Assembly (NCBI RefSeq): GCF_003465825.1 | Contig: NZ_QSBV01000015.1 | Span: 1 to 63,886 of the forward strand | Reading direction: 5' to 3' | From: Collinsella sp. AF02-46-1 | GTDB lineage: Bacteria > Actinomycetota > Coriobacteriia > Coriobacteriales > Coriobacteriaceae | DNA: 63,886 bases | Shown: positions 26,058 through 34,757 of the stretch, in pieces | How positions within the stretch are numbered: the first letter of the stretch is position 1 | Layout: every line of letters starts with the position of its first letter | Notes under the pieces: generated by a model | The model's input: the letters and a program-made list of their open reading frames with translations, nothing else | Databases searched by the model: none | Told to the model about the DNA's origin: nothing | Translations under genes and position numbers: made by a program

Positions 26058-27117
26058 GAGCACCGCTTTCCTTGACCGTCAGCGAGACCAGGCGAAATGC
26101 GATGGTCAGCACCGCCACGCCAATCACGCCCGAAAGAATATACATCGCAGCCTGGCCGGCAAAGCCAAGACCCTGCTCCTCGGAATAGGCCTGCAGATAA
26201 TCGACCGTGGGCAGGGCATCGGCAAAGGTCGGGGTATCGAGGCCGACCGAAGCCTGCAGGCTGTCGTCGCCAGCCTCCTGAACGGCAGTCGCGGCGCCCT
26301 CGGCGTCCCACTCGCCCCATGCGTCACCCGTGGCCAGCAGGCCCAGCGGCGTGGCCACAACAAGCACGGCGACCAGAATGAGCGTGGGAATCAGGGAAGT
26401 CTTCTTGGCGGTACCATCGGCGGCAAGCTGGCCATCGGCGGCTTCGGGGCCGACGATAATGCTCGGCGCCGTCTTCTTAATGAAGCCGTAGATGGCGGCC
26501 GTCGCCACGCCCTCGATCACGCCGGCAACCAGCATATGCGGGATCAACATGGCCGGAATAGCCACGGACAGCGGGAAGGGGCAGTACAGAGGGGCGCCCG
26601 AAGCGTTGGTGAAGAGCATCGGCTGAATACCAAACTCGATTGCCGCGCACAGGGCCGCCAGGCACAGGCCGACCCAACCGCTCACGATGGCAGAAACCGA
26701 GGTGCCCCAGCTCTTGTCGTGCAGACGGCTGTTGAGCGCACGGAACACGATAGCAGCGACAAACGGCAGCACAAAGGCCATGTTAAAGCAGTTGGCGCCA
26801 AACGACAGAACGCCGCCGTCGCCAAACAGCAGCGCCTGCAGCGCCAGCGCGACCGAGACAGCGATAGCCGCGGCCTCGGGGCCCAGCAGCAGCGTGATGA
26901 GCGCGCCACCAACAGCGTGACCAGTGGTGCCGCCAGGCAGCGGCACGTTGAACATCATGAGCAAGAAGGAGAATGCGGCGCAAATACCCAGAAAGGCCAT
27001 GTGCTCGCGATCGAGCGTGGCGCGCACCTTCTTAATGCAGTGAACCCAAACGGGAACCATCGCCACCGCCATGACGGCATCGGTCTGCGGGGACAGGTAG
27101 TTGTCTGGAATGTGCAT
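26035..27117 (-). CDS. Nickel/cobalt ECF transporter substrate component with fused N domain (NikMN/CbiMN-like)
   Basis: A 360-residue membrane protein. The mature-type N-terminus MHIPDNYLSPQTDAV carries the metal-binding Met1-His2. GGTTGHAVGGALITLLLGPEAA is the second conserved region. After about residue 240 a linker and two helices with a large exterior loop match the NikN/CbiN part, here fused. The NikR-type operator at 27175-27202, 58 bp upstream, favours nickel over cobalt. No cobalamin riboswitch was seen. Confidence 0.9.
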   Translation of the reverse strand: MHIPDNYLSPQTDAVMAVAMVPVWVHCIKKVRATLDREHMAFLGICAAFSFLLMMFNVPLPGGTTGHAVGGALITLLLGPEAAAIAVSVALALQALLFGDGGVLSFGANCFNMAFVLPFVAAIVFRALNSRLHDKSWGTSVSAIVSGWVGLCLAALCAAIEFGIQPMLFTNASGAPLYCPFPLSVAIPAMLIPHMLVAGVIEGVATAAIYGFIKKTAPSIIVGPEAADGQLAADGTAKKTSLIPTLILVAVLVVATPLGLLATGDAWGEWDAEGAATAVQEAGDDSLQASVGLDTPTFADALPTVDYLQAYSEEQGLGFAGQAAMYILSGVIGVAVLTIAFRLVSLTVKESGAHGNSRAA

Positions 27118-27174
27118 ATACGCCTCCCGGTTGCCGGCGCATGGGATTGCAGCGCCGCCTGAAACATTTCATCA

Positions 27175-27202
27175 GTGTTACGAGCTAGATGATTCGTAAC
27201 AC
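27175..27202 (-). promoter_or_regulatory. NikR-like operator before the nickel transporter operon
   Basis: A 28-bp palindrome: GTGTTACGA, ten bases, TCGTAACAC. The 9-10-9 geometry equals that of the E. coli nikABCDE operator (GTATGACGA, ten bases, TCGTCATAC as remembered), and the inner ACGA/TCGT bases are shared. It ends 57 bp before the ATG, next to a TATCAT-like -10 box. It is probably bound by a nickel-responsive NikR repressor encoded elsewhere. Confidence 0.75.
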
Positions 27203-27227
27203 GCCGCAGGCTATGATAGCAAAACGG

Positions 27228-27260
27228 CGCGCCGCCACAAAAGCAGCACGCCGTTTTGTA
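27228..27260 (-). terminator. Hairpin terminator after pheT
   Basis: AAAACGGCG and CGCCGTTTT flank a loop of about 17 bases, with T-rich sequence after the stem on the minus strand. The 100 bp between it and the pheT stop hold nothing recognisable. Confidence 0.6.
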
Positions 27261-27366
27261 ATGCGCGTGTCATATATGCAGGGTCAGCGATGCCTTATTC
27301 CGAACACCGCGGTCGCGCAGAGCTCCGCAGCAACCGCCATCAGGCCCTACACTCCCATCGCAAGCC

Positions 27367-29820
27367 CTAGCCGCGGACCTCGCCGTTTACGCCCTTGCAC
27401 ACCTTGGTGACGATCTTCTGGTGCGCCTTCTCGACCTCTTCGCTGGTAAGCGTGTGGTCGTCCGAGCGATACGTGAGCGCAAAGGCCATGGACTTCTTGC
27501 CCGCACCGATGCGGACCGGATCGCGGTAGACATCGAACAGGCGCACGCCCTCGAGCAGCTTGCCGCCGGCACTGGTAATGCGACGCTCAAGATCCTCGCA
27601 GGTCACAGTGTTGTCGACCACAATGGCAAGGTCATGCTCAACAGCCGGGTACTGCGAGAACTCGCGATAGTTCTCCTGGTTGCGGGCGCCCTTGATCAGC
27701 TTGTCCAAATCGAGCTCAAAGGCAACGACGACCTCATCGATGCCCATCGCCTCGCGCGCCTCGGGGTGAATCTCGCCGACCCAGCCCAGCACGGTTCCGC
27801 CGGACAGAACCTCGGCCGCACGACCCGGCTGCAAGAAAGCGTAGCCCTCGCCCTCGACGGGACGGAAGCGAACCTTCTCGATGCGCAGCTGGGCGAGCAG
27901 CTCCTCGACAATGCCCTTGCCAAAGAAGAAGCGCAGCTTGCGGTACTTCATGTTCCAGGACTGCTCGCTCCACTGGCCCGAGAGCACACCCGCCACGGAC
28001 TTGGTCTCCTTGGGCAGGCTGGCGTTCTCGCGACCGTGGAACAGGTTGCCGACCTCGTACAGGTGCACGTTGGGCGTACCGTGCGCCTCGTTGTAGGCCA
28101 CGGACTGCAGCAGGCCCGGCAGCAGCGAACGACGCATCTCGGTCTGCTCGGCCACCAGCGGGTTCATGAGCACCACGGGGCAACCGCGGCCCTCGGTGGA
28201 CATACCGATCTTCTCCAGGTCGCCCGGGGCGGCAAAGCCAAAAGTCGTGGTCTCGTTGAGGCCGCAGGCGCGCAGGATCTCACCGACCTTACGGGTGAGC
28301 TTCTGCTCGCGGGTCAGGCCGCCGATGTGGTTCTTGGCAGCCGGGATGGTCGCCGTCACGCGGCCCATGCCCCACAGGCGCAGGACCTCCTCGATCAGAT
28401 CGATCTCGCGCGGCAGGTCGGGGCGGAAGCTCGGCGGAGTGACCATAAAGTCCTCGCCGTCACGCTCGACGGTGCAGCCCAGGCGGGTGAGCGAACGCTC
28501 GATAAAGTCGGGCTCGATGTCGGCACCGCAGATGGCGTGCACGCGGGCCAGGCGCAGCTTGATGCTGTCGATGGTCTTAGGAGCGGGGAACACGTCGATG
28601 TAGCCGGGAGCGACCTGGCCGCCGGCAATCTCCTCGATGAGCGCGCAGGCCACGTTGGCCACATCCACGCAGCCGGTCTCGTCGACCTGGCGCTCAAAGC
28701 GAATGGAGGCGTCCGAGATCAGCGACAGGTCGCGGCTGGTATGCGAGGTGCGACCGGCGTTAAAGCAGGCGCTCTCGACCATCACGTCGACGGTGTCGTC
28801 CTCGATCTCGGAATCCATGCCGCCCATGACGCCGGCCAGCGCCACGGGACGCTCGCCGTCGGTGATGAGGCCCATGCCGGCGTCGAGCGTGCGCTCCTCG
28901 CCGTCGAGGGTCGTGAACTTCTCGTCCTGCTGGGCGGCGCGAACCACCACGCGGCGGTGGCCATCGCGCTCGGCAAAGGTGTCCAGGTCAAAGGCGTGCA
29001 GCGGCTGACCGGTGAGCATCATCACATAGTTGGTGATGTCGACGATGTTGTTGTGCGGGCGCACGCCCAGGGCATTGAGGCGCTTGACCATCCAGTCGGG
29101 CGACGGGCCGACCTTCACGTTGCGCACGATGCGGGCGACATAGCGGTCGCACAGGCCCTCGTCGGCAATCTCGACCGAAAGCTCGTCGTCGGTCGCGCGG
29201 CCGGTCTCGATCTTGATGGCGGGCAGCTCAACGTGGAAATCACGGTCGAAGATGGCGCCGGTCTCGCGGGCCATGCCGATCATGGACAGGCAATCGGGAC
29301 GGTTGGGCGTGATCTCGCAGTCGAGCACAGTATCACTCGAGCCCACGTACTCGGCAAACGGCATGCCGCAGGGCGTATCCTCGGGCAGGATCATGATGCC
29401 GGAGTGGTCGCCGCCCAGGCCGAGTTCGCGCGCAGAGCAGTTCATGCCCATGGACACGACGCCGCGCAGCTTGCTCTTCTTGATCTTGATGTCGCCGGGC
29501 AGCTCGGCACCGATCATGGCCGTGACGATGTGGTCGCCGGCCTCAAAGTTCTGCGCGCCGCAGACAATCTGCAGCGGAGCGGGGTTGCCGTCGGCGTCGA
29601 GGTTCTTGTCGCCCACGTCGACCGAGCACACATACATATGGTCGCTATCGGGGTGCGGGGTCTTGGTGAGTACCTTGGCGGTAACCACGTGGTCGAAGGA
29701 CTCGCCCACGGCATCGATCGCCTCGACCTCGGTGCCGGTACGGATATATTCGTCCGAAAGGGTCTTGGGATCCTCCGGAATATCGATCATGGTCTTGAGC
29801 CAGTCGTAAGAAACGCGCAT
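27367..29820 (-). CDS. pheT: Phenylalanyl-tRNA synthetase beta subunit
   Basis: An 817-residue beta chain of the alpha2-beta2 synthetase. Domains in order: N-terminal region MRVSYDWLKTMIDIP, EMAP-II-like tRNA-binding domain (about 40-150), the B3/B4 editing domain, the B5 domain (about 400-480), the catalytic-like core with FGFAAPGDLEKIG and NPLVAEQTEMRRSLLPGLLQ, and the ferredoxin-like anticodon-binding domain at the end (EFSQYPAVEHDLAIVVD). GGAGA precedes the ATG. It is separated from pheS by 161 bp holding a long hairpin. Confidence 0.97.
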   Translation of the reverse strand: MRVSYDWLKTMIDIPEDPKTLSDEYIRTGTEVEAIDAVGESFDHVVTAKVLTKTPHPDSDHMYVCSVDVGDKNLDADGNPAPLQIVCGAQNFEAGDHIVTAMIGAELPGDIKIKKSKLRGVVSMGMNCSARELGLGGDHSGIMILPEDTPCGMPFAEYVGSSDTVLDCEITPNRPDCLSMIGMARETGAIFDRDFHVELPAIKIETGRATDDELSVEIADEGLCDRYVARIVRNVKVGPSPDWMVKRLNALGVRPHNNIVDITNYVMMLTGQPLHAFDLDTFAERDGHRRVVVRAAQQDEKFTTLDGEERTLDAGMGLITDGERPVALAGVMGGMDSEIEDDTVDVMVESACFNAGRTSHTSRDLSLISDASIRFERQVDETGCVDVANVACALIEEIAGGQVAPGYIDVFPAPKTIDSIKLRLARVHAICGADIEPDFIERSLTRLGCTVERDGEDFMVTPPSFRPDLPREIDLIEEVLRLWGMGRVTATIPAAKNHIGGLTREQKLTRKVGEILRACGLNETTTFGFAAPGDLEKIGMSTEGRGCPVVLMNPLVAEQTEMRRSLLPGLLQSVAYNEAHGTPNVHLYEVGNLFHGRENASLPKETKSVAGVLSGQWSEQSWNMKYRKLRFFFGKGIVEELLAQLRIEKVRFRPVEGEGYAFLQPGRAAEVLSGGTVLGWVGEIHPEAREAMGIDEVVVAFELDLDKLIKGARNQENYREFSQYPAVEHDLAIVVDNTVTCEDLERRITSAGGKLLEGVRLFDVYRDPVRIGAGKKSMAFALTYRSDDHTLTSEEVEKAHQKIVTKVCKGVNGEVRG

Positions 29821-29878
29821 CTAACTGGTCTCCTTTCATAAATGCGGCTTTGAGCCAAAAAACTGCAACGGAGACGGG

Positions 29879-29971
29879 TTTTCCAAGTGCCGCAGATTGC
29901 CTTGAAAGAGGAGGGCCGCGTACTTAGGTACGCAACCGACGATTGAAAGGCAAGGTGCGGTGCTTGGGAAA
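29879..29971. repeat. Long hairpin element between pheS and pheT
   Basis: Arms of about 25 bases (TTTTCCAAGTGCCGCA..TTGCCTT and its imperfect complement ending CTTGGGAAA) enclose an inner perfect hairpin GCGTAC TTAG GTACGC. It lies inside an operon normally with adjacent genes. No T-run follows, so it is not a standard terminator, though it could tune pheT expression or mRNA stability. Confidence 0.75.
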
Positions 29972-29981
29972 GCCGCCGGGC

Positions 29982-31058
29982 CTAGAACTGATTTAAGAAG
30001 CGCATATCGCCCGTCATGAGCGTTCGCAGGTCGGGCAGGTCGTAGCGCAGGGCCGCGACGCGCTCGGCGCCAATGCCAAAGGCGAAGCCGGTGTACTTCT
30101 CGGGGTCGATGCCGCAGTTGATCAGGACGTTGGGGTCGACCATGCCGCAGCCCAGGATCTCGATCCAGCCGCTATGCTTGCAGAAGTTGCAGCCCTTGCC
30201 GCCGCACACGTGGCAGCTCACGTCCACCTCGCAGCTGGGCTCGGTGAAGGGGAAGAAATGCGGGCGGTAACGCGTCTTGCGATCCTCGCCAAACATGCAC
30301 TTAACAAAGTAGTCGAGCGTGCCCTTCAGGTCGCCAAAGGTGATGCCCTCGTCGACGACCAGGCCCTCGATCTGGTTGAACTGCGGCAGGTGGCAGGCAT
30401 CGGCCGTGTCGGGACGGTAGACGGTGCCCGGGCAGATCATGTAGATGGGCGGCTTTTGCGACTCCATGGTGTGGATCTGCACGCCCGAGGTCTGGGTGCG
30501 CAGCAGCACGTCGGACTCGCCGTGGGCGTGAGCCTCGGGGTGCGCGACGCTGCCGGGGTTGTTGTCGACCACGTAGAAGGTATCGCGGGCCGAGCGGCTC
30601 GGGTGATCCATGGGGGCGTTGAGCGCGGTGAAGTTGTAGTAGGAGGTGTCGACCATGGGACCAGACTCGACGGTATAGCCAATACCGCAGAAGATGTCCT
30701 CGGCCTCCTCGATAATCTGCTTGATCAGGTGCTGGTGACCGATCTGCGGACGGATGCCCGGCAGCGTGATGTCGACGGCATCGTGCTCGAGTGCGTGTTT
30801 AAGGGCGGCGGCCTTCATCTCGGTGGTGCGCTCGTCGAGCATGCCCTCGATCAGCTGACGCATCTCGTTGGCGCGCTTGCCCATGACGGGGCGATCCTCG
30901 GGAGCGAGCTTGCCCATCATGCGCATCAGGCCGGTGATGCGGCCCTTGCGGCCGAGCAGCGCGACGCGCGCGGCCTCGAGCTTCTCGGCGTCGTCGGCGC
31001 CTGCGACGAGCTCCTTGGCCTCTTCCTCGAGTTTGACCAGATCATCAATCAGACTCAT
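29982..31058 (-). CDS. pheS: Phenylalanyl-tRNA synthetase alpha subunit
   Basis: A 358-residue class II catalytic subunit. The N-terminal coiled coil binds tRNA; class II motif 2 (TSGVQIHTMESQKPPIYMICPGTVYRPD) and motif 3 (GFAFGIGAERVAALRYDLPDLR) are intact, with GCGMVDPNVL between. Four cysteines in CHVCGGKGCNFCKHSGW suggest a zinc knuckle insertion before motif 3, seen in some actinobacterial and Firmicute PheS. AAGGGAAG precedes the ATG. It is controlled by the T-box leader upstream. Confidence 0.97.
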   Translation of the reverse strand: MSLIDDLVKLEEEAKELVAGADDAEKLEAARVALLGRKGRITGLMRMMGKLAPEDRPVMGKRANEMRQLIEGMLDERTTEMKAAALKHALEHDAVDITLPGIRPQIGHQHLIKQIIEEAEDIFCGIGYTVESGPMVDTSYYNFTALNAPMDHPSRSARDTFYVVDNNPGSVAHPEAHAHGESDVLLRTQTSGVQIHTMESQKPPIYMICPGTVYRPDTADACHLPQFNQIEGLVVDEGITFGDLKGTLDYFVKCMFGEDRKTRYRPHFFPFTEPSCEVDVSCHVCGGKGCNFCKHSGWIEILGCGMVDPNVLINCGIDPEKYTGFAFGIGAERVAALRYDLPDLRTLMTGDMRFLNQF

Positions 31059-31139
31059 GTCTTCCCTTTCGTCTCTCGCGCTCCCCGCTTGCCGAGGCGA
31101 CTACCGCCGCCTGACGTTGCGAAAACGCGGCCCGGTTCG

Positions 31140-31440
31140 GTAACAAAAAACCGCCCTCGGGCATGTGCATTGCCCAAGGACGGTTGAATTCCGCGGTACC
31201 ACCTTGTTTGACGCGGCGGATGTCTGGCCCGCCGTGCCCACTCTGCGCCCCTTATCGCGAGGCTCACGGCTTCCCTACTGGGGCTTCGCCGCCGCTGGCC
31301 GCGTGCCCGTTGAGGTCGCTGCTCGGGAGTGAACGCTTGGCCCTTGTCACCGCAGGAAGGCTTGCAGCCCATGACCTTCCCTCTCTTGCCGGCGACGCGG
31401 CGGGCAAAACCCTCTCCGTCAACGCATTGGGCTACAGGAT
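31140..31440 (-). ncRNA. T-box leader (tRNA-Phe responsive) of pheST
   Basis: On the minus strand AAACAAGGTGGTACCGCGG is a near-consensus T-box. It is followed by the terminator stem CCGTCCTTGGGC with GCCCGAGGGCGG and TTTTTT (31145-31185). Upstream lie several stems of the specifier domain. A UUC triplet in GCGTTCACTCCC (31331-31333) is a candidate Phe specifier, not proven. Uncharged tRNA-Phe would stabilise the antiterminator. Promoter TGTGGTATCCT lies near 31435-31447. Confidence 0.88.
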
Positions 31441-31562
31441 ACCACATTGTGTGGGCGTATCGCCGCGTTCCGTTTTGTTCGTGCTGGGTACAAGGCAGGT
31501 AGCTGTGCAAACTGGCCGCGCGCCCACCCGAAGCGCCCGGCTCACGAGATCAAGGATATGGT

Positions 31563-33137
31563 ATGGGAAAGAAACTCGATAAGAAGGCCGAGCCCGCAGC
31601 GGGCAAGACATCCAAAGGCATGAAGGTCGATAAGGCCGTCAAAAAATTCCGCAAGCTCGAGGGCAAACTGTGGACCCGCGAGTACCTGCTCAAGATTGCC
31701 GAGTTCGATGGCGCGACCATTGCCCCCGCCAACGGCGCCGCGGCCCGCGCCGATGCCATGGGCACCCTTGCCGGCGAGCATCACAAGCTGCTGACCAGCG
31801 AAAAGTCTGTCGAACTTGTGCGCTCGCTGGCACGCGAGACCGTCTCCGGAGGCAAGATCGACGACCCGCAGCTGCTCGACGAGATCCGTGTGCTCGGCCG
31901 CGACCAGCGCGAGGCAAGCGCCATTCCCACCGAGGAGGCCGAGGCCTGGACCAGGCTCACCTGCGAGGCCGACGCCGTGTGGCACAAGGCCAAGACGGCC
32001 AATGACTGGGCGAGCTTTGAGCCCTATGTGGATAGAATCGTCGGCCAGCTTAAGCATCAGGCCGAGCTCATGGACCCCAAGCGCGACCCATACGATGTTT
32101 GGCTCGACCAGTACGAGCGTGGCCTTTCCGCCAAGAGCTTCGACGCGTTTTGCGATGAGGTCAAGGCCACGGTCGTTCCGCTCGTGCACGCCATCGGCGA
32201 GCGCGGCCAGCAGCCAGCTGCCGACTTTTTGCACGCCCGCGTGCCCGAGGCTGCCCAGCGCGCCATGAGCTTCGACCTTATGAAGCTCGTCGGCCTGGAC
32301 CTGAACGACACCACGCTTGCCTTTACTGAGCACCCGTTTAGCGAGGGCTTTGCCGTGGGTGATGCGCGCATCGCGACGCACATCTACGAAGACGACTGCA
32401 TCTCCAACGTCTACAGCATCATCCACGAGGCGGGACATGCCATGTACGAGCTGGGCGTCAATCCGGCTTATGCGCGCACGTGCCTGGAGGGCGGCACTTC
32501 CATGGGCATCCACGAGAGCCAGAGCCGCTTCTTTGAGAACACCGTGGGCCGCAGCCGCGCCTTTATGGGACCGCTGCTGCAGGTACTGCGCCGTCACGCG
32601 CCCGAGGTCTACGGCGACGTGGACGAGGACACGCTCTACTGCGCCGTGAACATTGCGCAGCCGTCGCTGATCCGCACCGAAGCCGACGAGCTCACCTACC
32701 CGCTGCATATTATGGTGCGCTACCAGATTGAGCGCATGCTGTTTGCCGGCGAGGCCACGGCCAAGGACATCCCCGCGCTTTGGAACCGCTTTATGGACGA
32801 GTACCTGGGCCTTCCCGTTCCCGACGACACGCGCGGTTGTCTGCAGGACACGCACTGGAGCGGCGGCTCGTTTGGCTACTTCCCCACCTATGCGCTGGGC
32901 AGCGCCTACGACGCCATGTTTGTGCCGGCCATGTGCCGCGACGGCGTCGACCTTACCGGTGCCTGCGCGAGTGGCGATCTGTCACCCGTTCGCGCGTGGC
33001 TGGGCGAGCACATTTGGCAGTGGGGTCGCGCCAAAGACGCGCCGGAGCTCATCAAGGGCGCCTGCGGCATGGCCTTTGACGCCCGCTACTACTGCAGCTA
33101 CCTGCAGGACAAGTTCACCACGCTGTACGAGTTGTAA
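31563..33137 (+). CDS. Carboxypeptidase, M32 (Taq) family
   Basis: A 524-residue cytosolic zinc carboxypeptidase. The active site is IIHEAGHAMYE (HExxH), followed by GIHESQSRFFEN with the third ligand and conserved glutamate. DTHWSGGSFGYFPTYALG and VRYQIERMLF are family signatures. The lysine-rich first 30 residues are extra. AAGGA lies upstream of the ATG. It stands alone downstream of the divergent pheST leader. It is likely involved in peptide turnover. Confidence 0.95.
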   Translation: MGKKLDKKAEPAAGKTSKGMKVDKAVKKFRKLEGKLWTREYLLKIAEFDGATIAPANGAAARADAMGTLAGEHHKLLTSEKSVELVRSLARETVSGGKIDDPQLLDEIRVLGRDQREASAIPTEEAEAWTRLTCEADAVWHKAKTANDWASFEPYVDRIVGQLKHQAELMDPKRDPYDVWLDQYERGLSAKSFDAFCDEVKATVVPLVHAIGERGQQPAADFLHARVPEAAQRAMSFDLMKLVGLDLNDTTLAFTEHPFSEGFAVGDARIATHIYEDDCISNVYSIIHEAGHAMYELGVNPAYARTCLEGGTSMGIHESQSRFFENTVGRSRAFMGPLLQVLRRHAPEVYGDVDEDTLYCAVNIAQPSLIRTEADELTYPLHIMVRYQIERMLFAGEATAKDIPALWNRFMDEYLGLPVPDDTRGCLQDTHWSGGSFGYFPTYALGSAYDAMFVPAMCRDGVDLTGACASGDLSPVRAWLGEHIWQWGRAKDAPELIKGACGMAFDARYYCSYLQDKFTTLYEL

Positions 33138-33205
33138 GGATTGACCAGCACGCCATCGCCAACGCCAACCATGTTGACGCCAATGTCTTGGCAACGTCAG
33201 CGAAA

Positions 33206-33302
33206 ACGACCCTAAGCGAGCAAGGCGACGTGAAATGAAAGGGCGCTGACCTTCTGGTCGCGCCCTTGAAATTGAACGTCAGATTGCCGCTTAGGGGCGT
33301 TT
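33206..33302. repeat. Nested inverted repeat enclosing a bidirectional terminator
   Basis: Outer arms of about 31 bases (ACG.CCCTAAGCG..CAA..GACGT and its complement) surround the inner hairpin AAGGGCGC-GACC-TTCT-GGTC-GCGCCCTT (33239-33268) with A/T-rich flanks. The inner hairpin probably terminates the peptidase transcript and perhaps glmM. The outer arms make it a larger palindromic element. Confidence 0.7.
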
Positions 33303-33314
33303 GCAGCGTCGAGC

Positions 33315-33342
33315 AGTTACGCGGTTTGGTAAAACCGCGTAA
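33315..33342. repeat. Perfect palindrome at the glmM stop
   Basis: GTTACGCGGTTT and AAACCGCGTAAC pair around four bases. It directly follows the glmM stop codon, has no T-run, and may protect or end the glmM mRNA. Confidence 0.6.
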
Positions 33343-34674
33343 CTACAGAGCCTCGAGTGCGTTGGCGATGCGCTTCATGGCGGCATCGGCGGATGCTTGG
33401 TCGGGCGCCTCGGCCAGCACGCGGATAACCGACTCGGTTCCGCTCTTGCGTACGAGCACGCGGCCCTCGCCTGCCAGCGCAGCCTCGGCCTCGGCGATGG
33501 CGTTCTGCACGCCCATGTTCTCGAGCGCGGCGTCCTTGTCCGCCACGCGCACGGCCACCTGCGCCTGCGGCAGCAGCTTGCACGGAGCCGTGAGCTGCGA
33601 GAGCGTCTCGCGCTCGGCGCGGATCACTTCCATCACGCGCAGCGAGGTCATAATGCCGTCGCCCGTGCGCTCGATATCGCCAAAGATCGTATGGCCCGTC
33701 TGCTCGCCGCCCAGGCTGTAACCGCCCTCGCGCATCTTGGCATACACGTGACGGTCGCCCACACCGCTGGTCACGACACTTAGGCCGGCAAGCTCCAACG
33801 ACTTGATCAGGCCAAAGTTGCTGGCAATCGTCGGAACCACGGTACCGCCCGAAAGGCGACCGTGCTTGTTCAGGTACACGCCGCACACGTACAGGATCTG
33901 GTCGCCATCGACCACGCGGCCGCGCTCGTCCACGGCCAGGCAGCGGTCGGCATCGCCGTCGTAGGCAAAGCCCACGTCCAGGCCCTGCTCCACCACATGG
34001 CGCTGCAGACGCTCCATATGCGTGGAGCCGCAGTCGACGTTGATGTTAAAACCATCAGGCGCGGCATTGATCACGCGCACGTCGGCGCCCAGCGCGTCGA
34101 ACACCGGCTTGGCCACCGAGGACGCCGAGCCGTTGGCGCAGTCGATGCCGATCTTGACGCCCTGAAGCGAAAAGTTCGCGCTGGCGATGAGCGAGGCAAT
34201 GTAGCGGTTGCGGCCCTGCATGTAGTCCACCGTGGCGCCGATGTGGTTGCCCGTGGCCAGCGGCACCTCGCTCTTGCTATCGACGTAGTCCTCGATGAGC
34301 TCCAGTACGTCCTCGTCCATCTTAAAACCGTCGCTATTGACGAGCTTAATGCCGTTATCGCAAAACGGGTTGTGGCTCGCGCTGATCATGATGCCGCAAT
34401 CGAAACAGCCTTCCACGGTCTGATGCGCTACGCCCGGCGTGGGGATCACGTGCAGCATATAGGCGTCCGCGCCGCTCGCGACCAAGCCGCTCACCAGCGC
34501 CGCCTCAAACATATAACTCGAGCGACGCGTGTCCTTACCCACGATGACGCGCGCCTTGCGCTCGCGGTTGGCGCCGTAATACCAGCCCACAAAACGGCCA
34601 ATCTTATAAGCGTGCTCTACCGTCAGCCCAACGTTAGCCTCACCGCGAAAGCCGTCGGTGCCAAAGTACTTCAT
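33343..34674 (-). CDS. glmM: Phosphoglucosamine mutase
   Basis: A 443-residue enzyme interconverting glucosamine-6-phosphate and glucosamine-1-phosphate for peptidoglycan precursor synthesis. MKYFGTDGFRGEAN starts it, ISASHNPFCDNGIK carries the phosphoserine, DGDADRCL binds Mg2+, GGEQTGHTIF contacts the sugar and RKSGTESVIRV is the phosphate site. The length is normal. GTAAGGAG precedes the ATG. It appears to be transcribed after the DUF4012 gene but is separated from it by a terminator. Confidence 0.96.
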   Translation of the reverse strand: MKYFGTDGFRGEANVGLTVEHAYKIGRFVGWYYGANRERKARVIVGKDTRRSSYMFEAALVSGLVASGADAYMLHVIPTPGVAHQTVEGCFDCGIMISASHNPFCDNGIKLVNSDGFKMDEDVLELIEDYVDSKSEVPLATGNHIGATVDYMQGRNRYIASLIASANFSLQGVKIGIDCANGSASSVAKPVFDALGADVRVINAAPDGFNINVDCGSTHMERLQRHVVEQGLDVGFAYDGDADRCLAVDERGRVVDGDQILYVCGVYLNKHGRLSGGTVVPTIASNFGLIKSLELAGLSVVTSGVGDRHVYAKMREGGYSLGGEQTGHTIFGDIERTGDGIMTSLRVMEVIRAERETLSQLTAPCKLLPQAQVAVRVADKDAALENMGVQNAIAEAEAALAGEGRVLVRKSGTESVIRVLAEAPDQASADAAMKRIANALEAL

Positions 34675-34693
34675 GCGCTCTCCTTACAAAATA

Positions 34694-34720
34694 GGGGCGA
34701 ACAGATTGCCTGTCCGCCCC
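34694..34720 (-). terminator. Terminator after the DUF4012 gene
   Basis: GGGGCGgACAG, a 5-base loop and CTGTtCGCCCC form a stem followed by TATTTTG on the minus strand. Confidence 0.75.
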
Positions 34721-34757
34721 AAAATGGTACTCGATTATCTGCGCTACCAGAAAAACC

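Noticed and set aside
27118..27240. Cobalamin riboswitch before the ECF transporter
   Set aside because: The leader is only about 60 nt and has no B12-box; the NikR-like palindrome explains the region better.
27421..29841. 806-codon plus-strand open frame
   Set aside because: Antisense shadow of pheT, with no ribosome binding site and no family motif.
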